Below are positions 19,697 through 27,810 of a DNA stretch of 64,000 bases, piece after piece (position 1 is the first letter of the stretch; the number at the start of each line of letters is the position of its first letter). A program made the translations under genes and the position numbers. The DNA lies in assembly GCA_027493055.1 (NCBI GenBank), contig JAPUDO010000048.1, positions 23,118-87,117 on the forward strand, given 5' to 3'. This DNA comes from Niabella sp. (GTDB lineage Bacteria; Bacteroidota; Bacteroidia; Chitinophagales; Chitinophagaceae). The notes beneath the pieces were generated by a model. It was given only the letters and a program-made list of their open reading frames with translations. It was not told the DNA's origin and ran no database searches.

Positions 19697-20250
19697 TATT
19701 AAACTTCTTAGCATCGTTGAATATTTTCCGGATATATTTCATGTCGTTGTGGAGAGTATTCGTCTTATTACCTAACGCCCTCAGATGCTGCTCATATCTT
19801 TCCAAAAACGCTGGCGTAATGTCGGTAAGTGGTAATTTCCGGTTGTTGTTATATTCTTTTAGCTTATTTATGATAGCTTTATTTTTATCATAAGTGCCAA
19901 TTTTTCCTGCTGTATAGTTTTTAGCATTTATGTTAGTTGAATACTCAAAAAATCAACAGGCGGCTTCCCAAATATTTCATATTTTAAAGTTTTCCCAGTT
20001 GGAATTTTTTCTTGCGTTTCAACCTCTAACAGCCGCGCATGTACTCTGTCATTTTTGCGCTAAGCCGTCCGGAATTCTTATGATTCGTTTTAACCCTTTT
20101 GTTTTTTACATCCCATTCCGATTCCCTTATGTATTGACCAGGAGAGATGTAACTTGATTTTCTGTTTTTGGTGATTCTGAAATGAATGGGGTTTAAACCC
20201 TGATTGTTTAATTTGTCTTTTCTCAATGTTAATTTAATACTGCTTGCCAT
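19680..20250 (-). pseudogene. Tyrosine recombinase N-terminal half, frameshifted
   Basis: The ATG at 20248-20250 opens an arm-binding domain, SSIKLTLRKDKLNNQGLNPI followed by HFRITKNRKSSYISPGQYI. The frame is then broken near 20026. Homology continues in shifted frames as LEVETQEKIPTGKTLKYEIF, EYSTNINAKNYTAGKIGTYD, INKLKEYNNNRKLPLTDITP and AFLERYEQHLRALGNKTN, the core SAM-like DNA-binding domain, and stops at KKFNIKMSP near 19680. It is the N-terminal half of the same integrase family as the plus-strand remnant it faces. At least two frameshifts make it non-functional. The missing piece between the two halves is the first part of the catalytic domain. Confidence 0.82.
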
Positions 20251-20283
20251 AATTTTTTACAGGGATTTGACATATACCGTACC

Positions 20284-20331
20284 AGTAAACGGGGACAACA
20301 ATGGGGACAACATTCATGTTATCCGTTTACT
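20284..20331. repeat. Inverted and direct repeats beside the integrase start (possible att/arm sites)
   Basis: AGTAAACGG (20284-20292) is inverted at 20323-20331 (CCGTTTACT). Between them GGGGACAACA occurs twice in direct orientation (20291-20300 and 20303-20312). The position just upstream of an integrase arm-domain gene fits arm-type recombinase binding sites or an attachment site. This is inference. Confidence 0.45.
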
Positions 20332-20447
20332 TTCCGATACATTTAATTACGTTTAAATAATTTGTTAATTTCTCTAAATCAGTGTTTTAGAGTGTAATCA
20401 AATGTTTTCCTATGTTATCATGACAGTCCAGGTGGGACCACAACATT

Positions 20448-20495
20448 AAGCCTTACATTTTTGATTTTTAATCAGTTATGTGAGGCTTTTTTTTT
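20448..20495 (+). terminator. Intrinsic terminator followed by T9-G9
   Basis: AAGCCTTACAT (20448-20458) pairs with ATGTGAGGCTT (20478-20488), 11 bp with one G-U pair, and runs into nine T residues. A run of nine G residues follows (20496-20504). No intact plus-strand gene lies just upstream, so it is probably the relic of a gene lost near the integrase. Confidence 0.7.
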
Positions 20496-20547
20496 GGGGG
20501 GGGGTAAACATAGGAACAACATTTGGGTTATGGCCGTTTTATTACCA

Positions 20548-21372
20548 TCAAAACAAAGTGAGCTGTCCCAATGCCTGCGGAATGCTGGGGGTAAGCGCTT
20601 TACTGCCGGAAACAGTATATACCGGAGTTTCCTGGTACCTCGAGGCAATGACAATATGAGTGGCAGCAGCATGCCTGCAAAAAAGATCACGTACCAGATC
20701 AGGGTTGTTGTTATCAGCAGAAAGATGGGACAGGAACAGGTGGCTCATGTGTGCCGGCCTGCAGGATAGAAACAGATCAAGCGCTTCTTTATTGGATAAG
20801 TGCCCGCGCCCTCCACTGATCCTTTTTTTAAGATGATAGGGATATCTGCCGTTCTGAAGCAAAACCTCATCATAGTTGGCTTCCAGGAAAGCAGCATGGC
20901 ATCTCTTGAAATGGGTACTTAAGTTTTCGCAAACTTTCCCGATATCGGTAAAAACACCAATACAGGTGTGGCCATCCTCCACGGTAAAGCTATGCGGGTC
21001 TGCAGCATCGTGATGTTTTAAAAAAGCGCTCACCAACAGGGCGCCAATCTGGACGGGCACTCCTGCAATCAACGGACGCACCAGGTCAGGATCCAACGGC
21101 AAGCCAGTATGACGGAGCGTATCGGAAGATATATATACCGGAAGCTGATATTTTTTTGAGAGCACTTCAAGCCCCCGGATATGATCTCCATGTTCGTGAG
21201 AGATGAATATGGCTTTTACTTTCTTTATAGCCAGTCCCAGCCTGTACATTCTTTTCTCGGTTTCCCGGCAGGATAAGCCGGCATCTATCAACACAGCCTC
21301 CTCATCGTTGCCAATGTAATAACAGTTACCGTTACTGCCGGAATTAAGAGAGGAAAGATGGAGGCTGGTCAT
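20548..21372 (-). CDS. MBL-fold metallo-hydrolase, WalJ/YycJ family
   Basis: This 274-residue single-domain metallo-beta-lactamase-fold hydrolase has the opening LSSLNSGSNGNCYYIGNDEEAVLIDAGLSCRE, typical of the YycJ/WalJ group. The metal motif is SHEHGDH (H59, H61, D63, H64). Further metal ligands are expected in KHHDAADPHSF, FTDIGKV and LFLSHLSADN. Members are exonuclease-like or phosphodiesterase-like enzymes linked to DNA repair or cell-wall control in other bacteria; the exact substrate here is unknown. It stands alone, convergent with the integrase relic's side. The GC content is noticeably higher than in the decayed DNA to its left, so this is probably where the conserved chromosome resumes. 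Confidence 0.9.
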   Translation of the reverse strand: MTSLHLSSLNSGSNGNCYYIGNDEEAVLIDAGLSCRETEKRMYRLGLAIKKVKAIFISHEHGDHIRGLEVLSKKYQLPVYISSDTLRHTGLPLDPDLVRPLIAGVPVQIGALLVSAFLKHHDAADPHSFTVEDGHTCIGVFTDIGKVCENLSTHFKRCHAAFLEANYDEVLLQNGRYPYHLKKRISGGRGHLSNKEALDLFLSCRPAHMSHLFLSHLSADNNNPDLVRDLFCRHAAATHIVIASRYQETPVYTVSGSKALTPSIPQALGQLTLF

Positions 21373-21588
21373 GCTGCAAAATACCTTTTTTATTTAAACC
21401 ACCTCCTGTTCCTGGGATAATAATAGCAAATACCTGCAACTTCACTGTACGAAATGATATTTTATACGCCAATTTAACTATTACATCTGCGCTGATAATA
21501 CGTCAAATTTTTAAGTACCTTTGGAATAACATACGAAGATGAAAATACGTTGCAAATTGTTAAGATAAATTCACACTAAAAAAAATAT

Positions 21589-21828
21589 ATGAACGTTGCA
21601 AAATCTATTGATCTGGAGATTGCTCAATATTTACCGCACTTAAACGCAAAGCAAAAGAAAACAGTGCTCACCGTTGTTAAAACATTTGCAGAAGAGCAAA
21701 AAGATTGGTGGGATGAAATTAGTATGGAACAACAGGAAGCTATTGAAAAAGCCCTGGAAGAAGTAAAAGCAGGTCAAGTGACGCCTCATGCTGATGTAAT
21801 GAAAGCATACGCTAAATGGCTGAAGTAA
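21589..21828 (+). CDS. Antitoxin of a ParE/RelE-type pair
   Basis: This 79-residue, highly charged, helical protein (KSIDLEIAQYLPHLNAKQKK, EEQKDWWDEISMEQQEAIEK, VKAGQVTPHADVMKAYAKWLK) matches the short antitoxins found upstream of RelE/ParE toxins in Bacteroidota. The C-terminal segment HADVMKAYAKWL is the usual toxin-wrapping tail. Its 3' end overlaps the toxin gene by 13 bp, which implies translational coupling. These antitoxins normally repress their own promoter, but this one has no obvious separate DNA-binding domain. Confidence 0.85.
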   Translation: MNVAKSIDLEIAQYLPHLNAKQKKTVLTVVKTFAEEQKDWWDEISMEQQEAIEKALEEVKAGQVTPHADVMKAYAKWLK

Positions 21829-22157
21829 TAGAGATATTCTGGTCGGATAGTGCCAAAAGTAGCTTTCAGCATATTATTGCATATCTGGAAAAGAACTGGT
21901 CTGAAAAAGAAGTGGCAGCATTTGTAAAACGTGCCTATGCAATGCTATCCACTATTCAAAGATATTCTGAAATGTGTCGGCCTTCAATGAAAAGAAAAAA
22001 TGTACGAATCGGGATTTTGGATAAACACACTCAACTTGTCTATCATTATACACCACGAAAAAAACAAATAGAAGTTCTTTTATTTTGGGGGATAAAACAA
22101 AATCCATTTCTCTTATATATTTATTATTGTTTTTGGCCACAAGGAACCTTAAAATAA
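21816..22157 (+). CDS. ParE/RelE-family toxin with an atypical C-terminus
   Basis: This protein has the ParE/RelE toxin fold signals: IFWSDSAKSSFQHIIAYLEKNWSEKEV, FVKRAYAMLSTIQRYSEMCRPS, VRIGILDKHTQLVYHYTPRKKQIEVLLFWGIKQNP. Family members usually stop within a few residues of the FWDxRxNP motif, at about 95-100 residues. This one runs on to 113 with a hydrophobic tail (FLLYIYYCFWPQGTLK), suggesting a frameshift or lost stop at the very end. Toxins of this group cleave ribosome-bound mRNA (RelE) or poison gyrase (ParE); which applies is not visible. It overlaps the antitoxin gene, so the pair is intact in layout. Confidence 0.82.
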   Translation: MAEVIEIFWSDSAKSSFQHIIAYLEKNWSEKEVAAFVKRAYAMLSTIQRYSEMCRPSMKRKNVRIGILDKHTQLVYHYTPRKKQIEVLLFWGIKQNPFLLYIYYCFWPQGTLK

Positions 22158-22310
22158 GATTTTTCATGCTTCCTACGTGTAATTTAAGCCTGTTCAAGGA
22201 ACTCCCCGGAGAAAAATTTCATATCGGTTTGAAATAGTATTGTTAAAATACATCATTTATGATATCTTTTGTTATTCAGCTACCTTTATCCTTTCTATAA
22301 CAATCAACCC

Positions 22311-23423
22311 ATGCATAAAACTTTCTTTTTAATTACGTTTTTGATTACACTGACAAGCATGTCCTGTCAAACAAGCTCATCAAAAGAAGCAAAAACATAC
22401 AGCAACCCATTGCAGGTAAAATTTGGCGATCCTTATGTACTGCGCGCATCTGATGGCAAATATTATATGTATGGTACCGGTGCCGGAGCCAAAAATGGTT
22501 TTGCGGCTTATTCTTCGGAAGATTTAACAGACTGGAAATGGGAAGGCCAGGTTTATTTTGGTAATAACAAAAACGGCTGGGGCGAACATTCTTACTGGGC
22601 GCCGGAAGTATATGAGCGGAATGGCAAATACTATATGTTCTACAGTGCCCACTGGAAAGTAAACCCTAACAAGGAAGAAGAAAATTTTAAGATCGGCGTG
22701 GCCGTAGCCGACAAGCCTGTAGGCCCTTTTACTGATATGCAGGACAAGCCCATCTTTGATCCCGGCTACCCTATTATTGATGCGAACGTATTGTTTGCGG
22801 AAGATGGGAAAACCTATTTATATTACTCCAGGTGCTGTTATAAACATCCTGTTGAAAGTGAAGTAGCTGCATGGGCAAAACAAAAAGGATGGTTCAATGA
22901 AATTGAAGAAAGCTGGGTGTATGGCGTGGAAATGAAACCGGACTTCAGCGGAGTAATCGGGGAACCGGTATTATTATTACGCCCACCTGTAAAAATGGAT
23001 GATACGCAGGCGGAATGGGAAAGTCGCTCCGTAACTTCTAAAGAAGTAAACCGCCGCTGGACAGAAGGCTCTTATATCTTCAAAAAAGGTGATACCTATT
23101 ACATGATGTATTCCGCCAATTATTTTGGAGGACAGAATTACGCGGTTGGCTATGCTACATCAAAAAGTCCGCTCGGGCCCTTTGAAAAAGCAGCCAATAA
23201 CCCTGTTTTGCAAAAGAACACAGCTACAGGCGGTATTGTAACCGGTACCGGCCACAACAGTATTACCTACTCGCTCGATGGTAAAACGATGCTCTGCGTG
23301 TACCACGGCCGCACCAGCAAAACCGGCGATGAGCGGGTAGTATTTATTGACAAAATGAATGTTTCTGAAAACGGTGTCTTAACCGTTGAAGGGCCAACAA
23401 CCGATCCGCAGCAGGCGCCCTAA
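22311..23423 (+). CDS. GH43-family glycosidase, lipoprotein
   Basis: This five-bladed propeller glycosidase has the three GH43 acidic residues in place. They are D40 in FGDPYV (base), D157 in PIIDANV (pKa modulator) and E252 in RWTEGSYIF (acid). A lipobox (TLTSMSC, Cys19) follows the start chosen here; an upstream in-frame ATG at 22269 would add 14 residues and spoil the signal peptide. Other features are SYWAPEVYERNGKYYMFYSA and GTGHNSITYSLDGKTMLCVYHGR. GH43 enzymes act on arabinans, xylans or galactans; the subfamily was not determined. No SusC/D partner is adjacent. A convergent esterase gene begins 9 bp beyond its end, and a combined role in hemicellulose side-chain removal is possible. 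Confidence 0.92.
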   Translation: MHKTFFLITFLITLTSMSCQTSSSKEAKTYSNPLQVKFGDPYVLRASDGKYYMYGTGAGAKNGFAAYSSEDLTDWKWEGQVYFGNNKNGWGEHSYWAPEVYERNGKYYMFYSAHWKVNPNKEEENFKIGVAVADKPVGPFTDMQDKPIFDPGYPIIDANVLFAEDGKTYLYYSRCCYKHPVESEVAAWAKQKGWFNEIEESWVYGVEMKPDFSGVIGEPVLLLRPPVKMDDTQAEWESRSVTSKEVNRRWTEGSYIFKKGDTYYMMYSANYFGGQNYAVGYATSKSPLGPFEKAANNPVLQKNTATGGIVTGTGHNSITYSLDGKTMLCVYHGRTSKTGDERVVFIDKMNVSENGVLTVEGPTTDPQQAP

Positions 23424-23431
23424 GGCATTGC

Positions 23432-24265
23432 TTATTTCTTTTCGGAATTAATTTCTTTAATGCGTTGCTGCATTTCTTTTAATAAGAGCGGATAAGCTCC
23501 TTCCGGCATATTGCCATGATCATAACCCTCCAGTTCAAACAGTTTGGTTTGTTTGTGGCCGGTCAGCTTCATCATACGATACCAATAGGCGTTTTCCTCA
23601 TAACGCCCAAACAACTCCAGCTCCCTGTCGCCGGTTATTAATATGGTAGGAGGCGCATCTTTTCTCACAAAATACAGTGGGGCCATAGAGTCGATCACCG
23701 GTTGCAAGGCATCAATACCCTGTTCTTTTCTCACGGTAAAATGCGTTATGGCCTGCCCGCTGAAAGGGATTAAAGCAGCCACACGATTGGCATCAATATT
23801 ATATTTTCCCAGGTAAGTTTTATTTAGTGCCACCATGGATACCAGGTAACCACCTGCCGAATGCCCGGATAAAAAAATAAGCTGCTCGCTTCCGCCATAT
23901 TGTTTTATATGCTTAAACACCCATGCTACTGCTGCTGCTGCATCTTCAATATATGCCGGTGCTTTTACTTTGGGGGACAGGCGATATTCCACCGTAGCAA
24001 TGGCATATCCTTTATTTTTCAAAGGTTCCGGTAAATCGCGATGTCCACCAGTGATGCCACCACCATGAAGCCAAACAATGGTAGCGAAATTTTTTATTCC
24101 TTCAGGATAATACAGGTCCAGCACGCACATAGAATCTTTATAACTATCTTTTTTATATTCTTCCTGGGGATAATATTTAATATTCTTGACTGTTTTGTAG
24201 ATCGGTTGTGCAAAAGAGGCCGCACTGATCAGAACGAGACTTAAAAAAGCAATTATTTTATTCAT
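23432..24265 (-). CDS. Secreted alpha/beta-hydrolase, carboxylesterase-like
   Basis: This protein is an exported serine hydrolase (signal peptide MNKIIAFLSLVLISAASFA-QP). The oxyanion loop is IVWLHGGGITGGH, the nucleophile elbow FLSGHSAGGYL, the acid is probably the Asp in PTILITGDRELE, and the His lies in GYDHGNMPEG. These fit the BD-FAE/HSL-like esterases that act on acetylated or feruloylated sugars. An ATG two codons upstream is also possible. It converges on the GH43 gene with an 8-bp gap, so the pair may be functionally linked though separately transcribed. The natural substrate is not visible. Confidence 0.88.
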   Translation of the reverse strand: MNKIIAFLSLVLISAASFAQPIYKTVKNIKYYPQEEYKKDSYKDSMCVLDLYYPEGIKNFATIVWLHGGGITGGHRDLPEPLKNKGYAIATVEYRLSPKVKAPAYIEDAAAAVAWVFKHIKQYGGSEQLIFLSGHSAGGYLVSMVALNKTYLGKYNIDANRVAALIPFSGQAITHFTVRKEQGIDALQPVIDSMAPLYFVRKDAPPTILITGDRELELFGRYEENAYWYRMMKLTGHKQTKLFELEGYDHGNMPEGAYPLLLKEMQQRIKEINSEKK

Positions 24266-24271
24266 AAGCAT

Positions 24272-24668
24272 GCTAAGCTATAAAAAAAATGGGACCGTCT
24301 GAAAACAAAAAAGGTCCTTCCGTAGAAACGGACTGACCTCTAACGATTGCTTGCCATATGAAAAATTTGAAAAATCTGTTTTATTCACCCTTCAAATCCT
24401 CTCTGCACTTTCATTAAACCTTTGGCTTAATTACAATACAAAAGTAATTATGATAAATACAACTTTAAAGCCAGTTTTTTGTCATTTATACCTTGCCCAG
24501 TAATATTTTTTAAAAGGAACAGCAAGTACAGATCAGTGTTTCACGCAATTGTAATGATTACAGCCAATCACCTGCAGAGCTAGCCCTGATAATTTTGGCC
24601 CAAGCTGATTCCAGATTTTGTATGCAGGTCTAAGGTGCATTTTTTCGCAAAAAAATAATAAAAAAGCT
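24272..24668. other. Intergenic region upstream of the ECF sigma unit
   Basis: About 400 bp, AT-rich. It holds the promoter of the minus-strand esterase gene and a short GGACC...GGTCC inverted repeat (24292-24317) without a T-tract. No gene is seen. Confidence 0.35.
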
Positions 24669-24697
24669 GTAACAAACCCTGTTACTATTATACTAAC
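24669..24697 (+). promoter_or_regulatory. Candidate ECF-sigma promoter, copy 1
   Basis: GTAACAAAC (24669-24677), 11 bp, then TATACTAAC (24689-24697). The same two 9-mers with the same spacing occur at 26126-26154. This copy lies 33 bp before the small gene that heads the sigma-factor unit, which fits an autoregulated ECF promoter. Confidence 0.6.
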
Positions 24698-24730
24698 CGT
24701 ATAACAGTATTGAAAATTAAACAAACAACA

Positions 24731-24943
24731 ATGAAGAGAGTAACGACTATTGACACCTTATGGACAATTTTTGGTTCGATAGTCAGAGAGGAAGCACAAG
24801 CTTATCATCAAAGCTTTTCAGGAAAAGAAAATCTTACCGAACTTATGAGTGAAAAAGAAAGTATATTGTATGCAACAGGCAGCAACCATCCGGATAGAGC
24901 AGGCCACATTGTGCATTTTTTAATAAACAGGAGTACACGGTAA
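24731..24943 (+). CDS. Small hypothetical protein heading the sigma-factor unit
   Basis: I do not recognise this 70-residue protein (ATG at 24731; the frame is open seven codons further but only from a TTG). It reads TIDTLWTIFGSIVREEAQAY, then a charged stretch with ENLTELMSEKESILYATGSN and HPDRAGHIVHFLINRS. There is no signal peptide or membrane segment. It ends 27 bp before the ECF sigma gene and directly follows the candidate ECF promoter, so it is probably co-expressed with the sigma factor. It might be a small regulator, but nothing shows this. Confidence 0.5.
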   Translation: MKRVTTIDTLWTIFGSIVREEAQAYHQSFSGKENLTELMSEKESILYATGSNHPDRAGHIVHFLINRSTR

Positions 24944-24970
24944 AACCAATCACACAATAAAAACCGATTT

Positions 24971-25492
24971 GTGAGTAGTAGTAAGGAAAAGATCTTTCTT
25001 GAACTGGTGAACCGGCATAAAGGTATCCTGCATAAGGCGTCGCGTATGTATGCAAGCGATCCCGAAGACCAGCAGGACCTGCAACAGGAAATAATGATCC
25101 AATTGTGGAAGGCATTTGAATCGTTTAAAGGCGAAAGCACTTTCTCTACCTGGATGTATCGCGTGGCCGTTAATACCGCAATCACCTGTTTTAAAAAAGA
25201 AAAAAAGCGAACAGACACTTTTAGCAACCAGGAAGCAGGAGAATCAGAGCAGGAAGAATACAATAGCAGTAAAGACGAGCAACTGGAAGTTTTTTACAAG
25301 GCCATCCAGTTATTAAGCCCCATAGAAAAGGCACTGATGTTTTACTATATGGAGGGTCTTTCCCATAAAGAAACCGGGGCCCAATTAGGCCTGAGTGAAG
25401 GTAATGTGAGGGTAAAACTAAGCAGGGCAAAAGAAAAATTGCAAAACATTATTACAACAAGACAATATGAACTTCGAAGAACTAAAAAATAA
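24971..25492 (+). CDS. ECF-type RNA polymerase sigma factor
   Basis: This 173-residue sigma-70 family protein has only regions 2 and 4. Region 2 is seen as RMYASDPEDQQDLQQEIMIQLWKAFESFKGESTFSTWMYRVAVNTAI. Region 4 is seen as QLLSPIEKALMFYYMEGLSHKETGAQLGLSEGNVRVKLSRAKEKLQ, with its helix-turn-helix at the end. The start appears to be GTG at 24971, since no ATG gives the full region 2. The next gene overlaps its 3' end by 26 bp and encodes a membrane protein in the place of an anti-sigma factor. A repeated candidate promoter lies upstream of this unit and of the secreted-protein gene at 26238, making the latter a likely target. The inducing signal is unknown. Confidence 0.93.
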   Translation: MSSSKEKIFLELVNRHKGILHKASRMYASDPEDQQDLQQEIMIQLWKAFESFKGESTFSTWMYRVAVNTAITCFKKEKKRTDTFSNQEAGESEQEEYNSSKDEQLEVFYKAIQLLSPIEKALMFYYMEGLSHKETGAQLGLSEGNVRVKLSRAKEKLQNIITTRQYELRRTKK

Positions 25493-26081
25493 CTGGCAAA
25501 AGGAAAGTGCCGAGGATGTGCATATTCCTTCCAGGATAGCACAGCTTAAAGAAGCGCACCACCCGTTAGAACAGCTGCAGAAGAACATGAAAAAAGAGTT
25601 CTATGCACAGATAGCAGCTATCGTGCTGATCGCACTCTTTCCATTTCAGTTTGGGTTTCCGGCGGAGCAATACATTATTTACTATACATCCTATACAATG
25701 CTTGTAGTTATATCAGCCTATTACATATTTGGATTTTACAGATTTTACAGGCAGGTAGGGCTTTACAACGGCGATACCCGCAGCAGCCTGTGGAACATAT
25801 ACTACGAACTACGGCTGAACATGGAGCGTTACCAGTCTTTTGGGTTTTTACTGCTTCCACATTTCTTAATTACCCTCGGGCTGGCAATTTTTGGCAAGAT
25901 GGTACAAAAAGGCAAAACGCTCGCTGATCTTACAGAAGCCCAGCAATTTTCCCTGATCATAATTGTTTTGGTAGGCACATTGGCTGTAGTAGCAGCTATT
26001 GTACTCTGGGTAAAATATATATATGGTCGCTATGCAAAAAAAATAGAGTATTTGCTGAAAGAAATGGCAGAGGATGAGTAA
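25467..26081 (+). CDS. Membrane protein in the anti-sigma position
   Basis: This 204-residue protein has a short cytoplasmic N-terminus (NFEELKNNWQKESAEDVHIP, helix-rich) and four likely membrane segments: IAAIVLIALFPFQFGF, YIIYYTSYTMLVVISAYYIFGF, FGFLLLPHFLITLGLAIFG and IIIVLVGTLAVVAAIVLWV. It lacks a zinc-finger HxxxCxxC anti-sigma motif. Its gene overlaps the ECF sigma gene by 26 bp, so translation is coupled. Position and topology suggest that it binds or tunes the sigma factor at the inner membrane, as in many Bacteroidota sigma/membrane pairs that share the NFEELK-xxW opening. Function is inferred from context only. Confidence 0.7.
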   Translation: MNFEELKNNWQKESAEDVHIPSRIAQLKEAHHPLEQLQKNMKKEFYAQIAAIVLIALFPFQFGFPAEQYIIYYTSYTMLVVISAYYIFGFYRFYRQVGLYNGDTRSSLWNIYYELRLNMERYQSFGFLLLPHFLITLGLAIFGKMVQKGKTLADLTEAQQFSLIIIVLVGTLAVVAAIVLWVKYIYGRYAKKIEYLLKEMAEDE

Positions 26082-26125
26082 GGTAAATATACTTTCGCGG
26101 CTAATCTGAAAAAAACGGGAGAATT

Positions 26126-26154
26126 GTAACAAACGGTAATAACTATATACTAAC
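26126..26154 (+). promoter_or_regulatory. Candidate ECF-sigma promoter, copy 2
   Basis: GTAACAAAC (26126-26134), 11 bp, TATACTAAC (26146-26154): identical boxes and spacing to copy 1. It precedes the secreted-protein gene at 26238 by about 84 bp. Confidence 0.6.
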
Positions 26155-26237
26155 TGGATTAAAGATGTAATGCAAAGGCATTAAGCTTATCACACCTTTT
26201 AATAAAGATTTTATATTCAATAAACAAACTCTAAACC

Positions 26238-27548
26238 ATGGTACACAAAATGAAATGTGCGCCAGGCACTCTATTGGGGTATGCCAGGCAAATGATGATC
26301 TCCTCTTTTCTTCTTTTTGTAATTTCTTCTTTTTCGGCATATGCCCAAACTGTGCTAACCCCGGGTGATATATGCATGGTAGGCTACTACAGGGTAAGTG
26401 GCACTAATGCAGGGTTTTCTTTTGTAACACTGAGGAAAATAACTAAAGGGACCTTTGTTTACTTTACAGATAAAGGAACAAACGGGACAAACGGATGGAT
26501 TGACTCAAACGAAGGATATTTAAAATGGACCATAGGAAATGCTTCTGGCCAGGATCTTGAAGCAGGAGCTATCGTGACTGTGGTTTCGCCACAATCTGCG
26601 GGAGGAATGGCTGTTAATATGCGCAACGCTGGGGGTGCCACATCCACTATTACAGCTGAATTTGTCAATTCATCCAGTCCCTCTAACGGATTTTCGCTTG
26701 GCGCAGGAGGCGATCCCATACTTGTATTCCAAACAAAATCGGCTGATAAAAACTTCGACCAAATCACAGATGTAAAGCTGCCGATAGCAGAGGTAAATTT
26801 TATTACCGGTATCACTACTGATTATAATCCCCTTACAATAAACAGCATTACAAAATGGAACAATGAGAACGGACCAACATCTGCTAATGAATCAACCGTT
26901 CCTCCCGGCCTTGCCAACGGAACCGACTGTATTTCTTTGGGAACCGCAGGAATGAATGAGAATTACGCCTTGTATACCGGTCCTTTAAATGGTTCGAAAC
27001 AACAAATAGCAGCTAACATCAACGACGCAGGTAACTGGAACCTAATTTCTTCCGCCACTACCGCTACAACTATTACGCTTAGCAACTTTGCAGCTAACAT
27101 TTCCCTGCCGGTAACTTTTGGTAAAGTGCAGGTTGTGATAAAAGAAGATAAGCTGCTGGTAAACTGGCAAACAGAAAAAGAAACTAATAATGACCATTTC
27201 GAGATTGAAGCATCCAAAGATGGAAAAACATTTACCACAATTGCAACCATACCCTCCAAAGCTATTAACGGAAACAGCGAGGAGAAAATCACCTATGAAT
27301 GGACCTCAGGGGTTGCATTATCTTTATCTGTAGTACCACTGTTTACATTGCTCCTGGGTTCTTTTATACCTCTTCGCAGAAAAGCGGTACCCCGTTTGGT
27401 AATTGCAGTTATTGTAATTATTAGTATTGGTTGCAATAAAAGCTCAGGTGATATAAGTACAACTGATAGCTACTATGTAAGAATAGCCCAGGTGGATAAA
27501 GACGGAGCTACAACTTACTCCAAAGTGGTCCGGGCCAGCAAGAAGTAG
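26238..27548 (+). CDS. Secreted protein with hydrophobic insertion in a C-terminal FnIII/sorting-like domain
   Basis: This 436-residue protein has a signal peptide (SSFLLFVISSFSAYA-QT). A lamin-tail-like or choice-of-anchor-type N-terminal region follows (TPGDICMVGYYRVSGTNAGF, GTFVYFTDKGTNG, LKWTIGNASGQDLEAGAIVTV), ending about residue 290. The tail begins as the FnIII-like segment that precedes type IX sorting domains: SLPVTFGKVQVVIKEDKLLV, TEKETNNDHFEIEASKDGKTF. It is then interrupted at residues 355-400 by two hydrophobic stretches with an RRK loop and IGCNKSS, and resumes as YYVRIAQVDKDGATTYSKVV. It is preceded by a copy of the candidate ECF promoter, so it is a probable target of the upstream sigma factor. 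Function unknown. Confidence 0.75.
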   Translation: MVHKMKCAPGTLLGYARQMMISSFLLFVISSFSAYAQTVLTPGDICMVGYYRVSGTNAGFSFVTLRKITKGTFVYFTDKGTNGTNGWIDSNEGYLKWTIGNASGQDLEAGAIVTVVSPQSAGGMAVNMRNAGGATSTITAEFVNSSSPSNGFSLGAGGDPILVFQTKSADKNFDQITDVKLPIAEVNFITGITTDYNPLTINSITKWNNENGPTSANESTVPPGLANGTDCISLGTAGMNENYALYTGPLNGSKQQIAANINDAGNWNLISSATTATTITLSNFAANISLPVTFGKVQVVIKEDKLLVNWQTEKETNNDHFEIEASKDGKTFTTIATIPSKAINGNSEEKITYEWTSGVALSLSVVPLFTLLLGSFIPLRRKAVPRLVIAVIVIISIGCNKSSGDISTTDSYYVRIAQVDKDGATTYSKVVRASKK

Positions 27549-27670
27549 CCTGTTATTTTGAAGCTGAAGCATGATTCTCTGAAAGTATCGTCGGCATTGA
27601 TTTTAAGAAAATACTGATGAGCAACAATATGCATTTCATGTTTCTCTTTTTGCATCCGCCTTCTGGCGGG

Positions 27671-27711
27671 CTGCTGCAGGCGCTATTTTAGTTTTAAAGG
27701 GCCTGCAGCAG
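27671..27711. terminator. Strong GC-rich hairpin between genes
   Basis: CTGCTGCAGGC (27671-27681) pairs perfectly with GCCTGCAGCAG (27701-27711). A smaller CCGCC...GGCGG hairpin stands just before it. There is no clear T-tract, so it may be a terminator of the upstream gene without a classic tail, or an mRNA-stabilising end. Confidence 0.5.
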
Positions 27712-27810
27712 GGCACAATAAGCTATAAATTGCAGATACTGATCTAAATCATATTCTTTGTGGATCCAAATTATGATCTTCGCAGGTATTTTAAAGCAGA
27801 TCAGATCATT

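Noticed and set aside
20401-20447. tRNA or tmRNA 3' end as integrase attachment site (GTCCAGGTGGGACCA)
   Set aside because: No cloverleaf or tmRNA partner sequence can be built from the flanks; the CCA-like ending is not enough.
24533-24724. Minus-strand 63-codon frame upstream of the sigma unit
   Set aside because: It overlaps the candidate ECF promoter and has no recognisable features.
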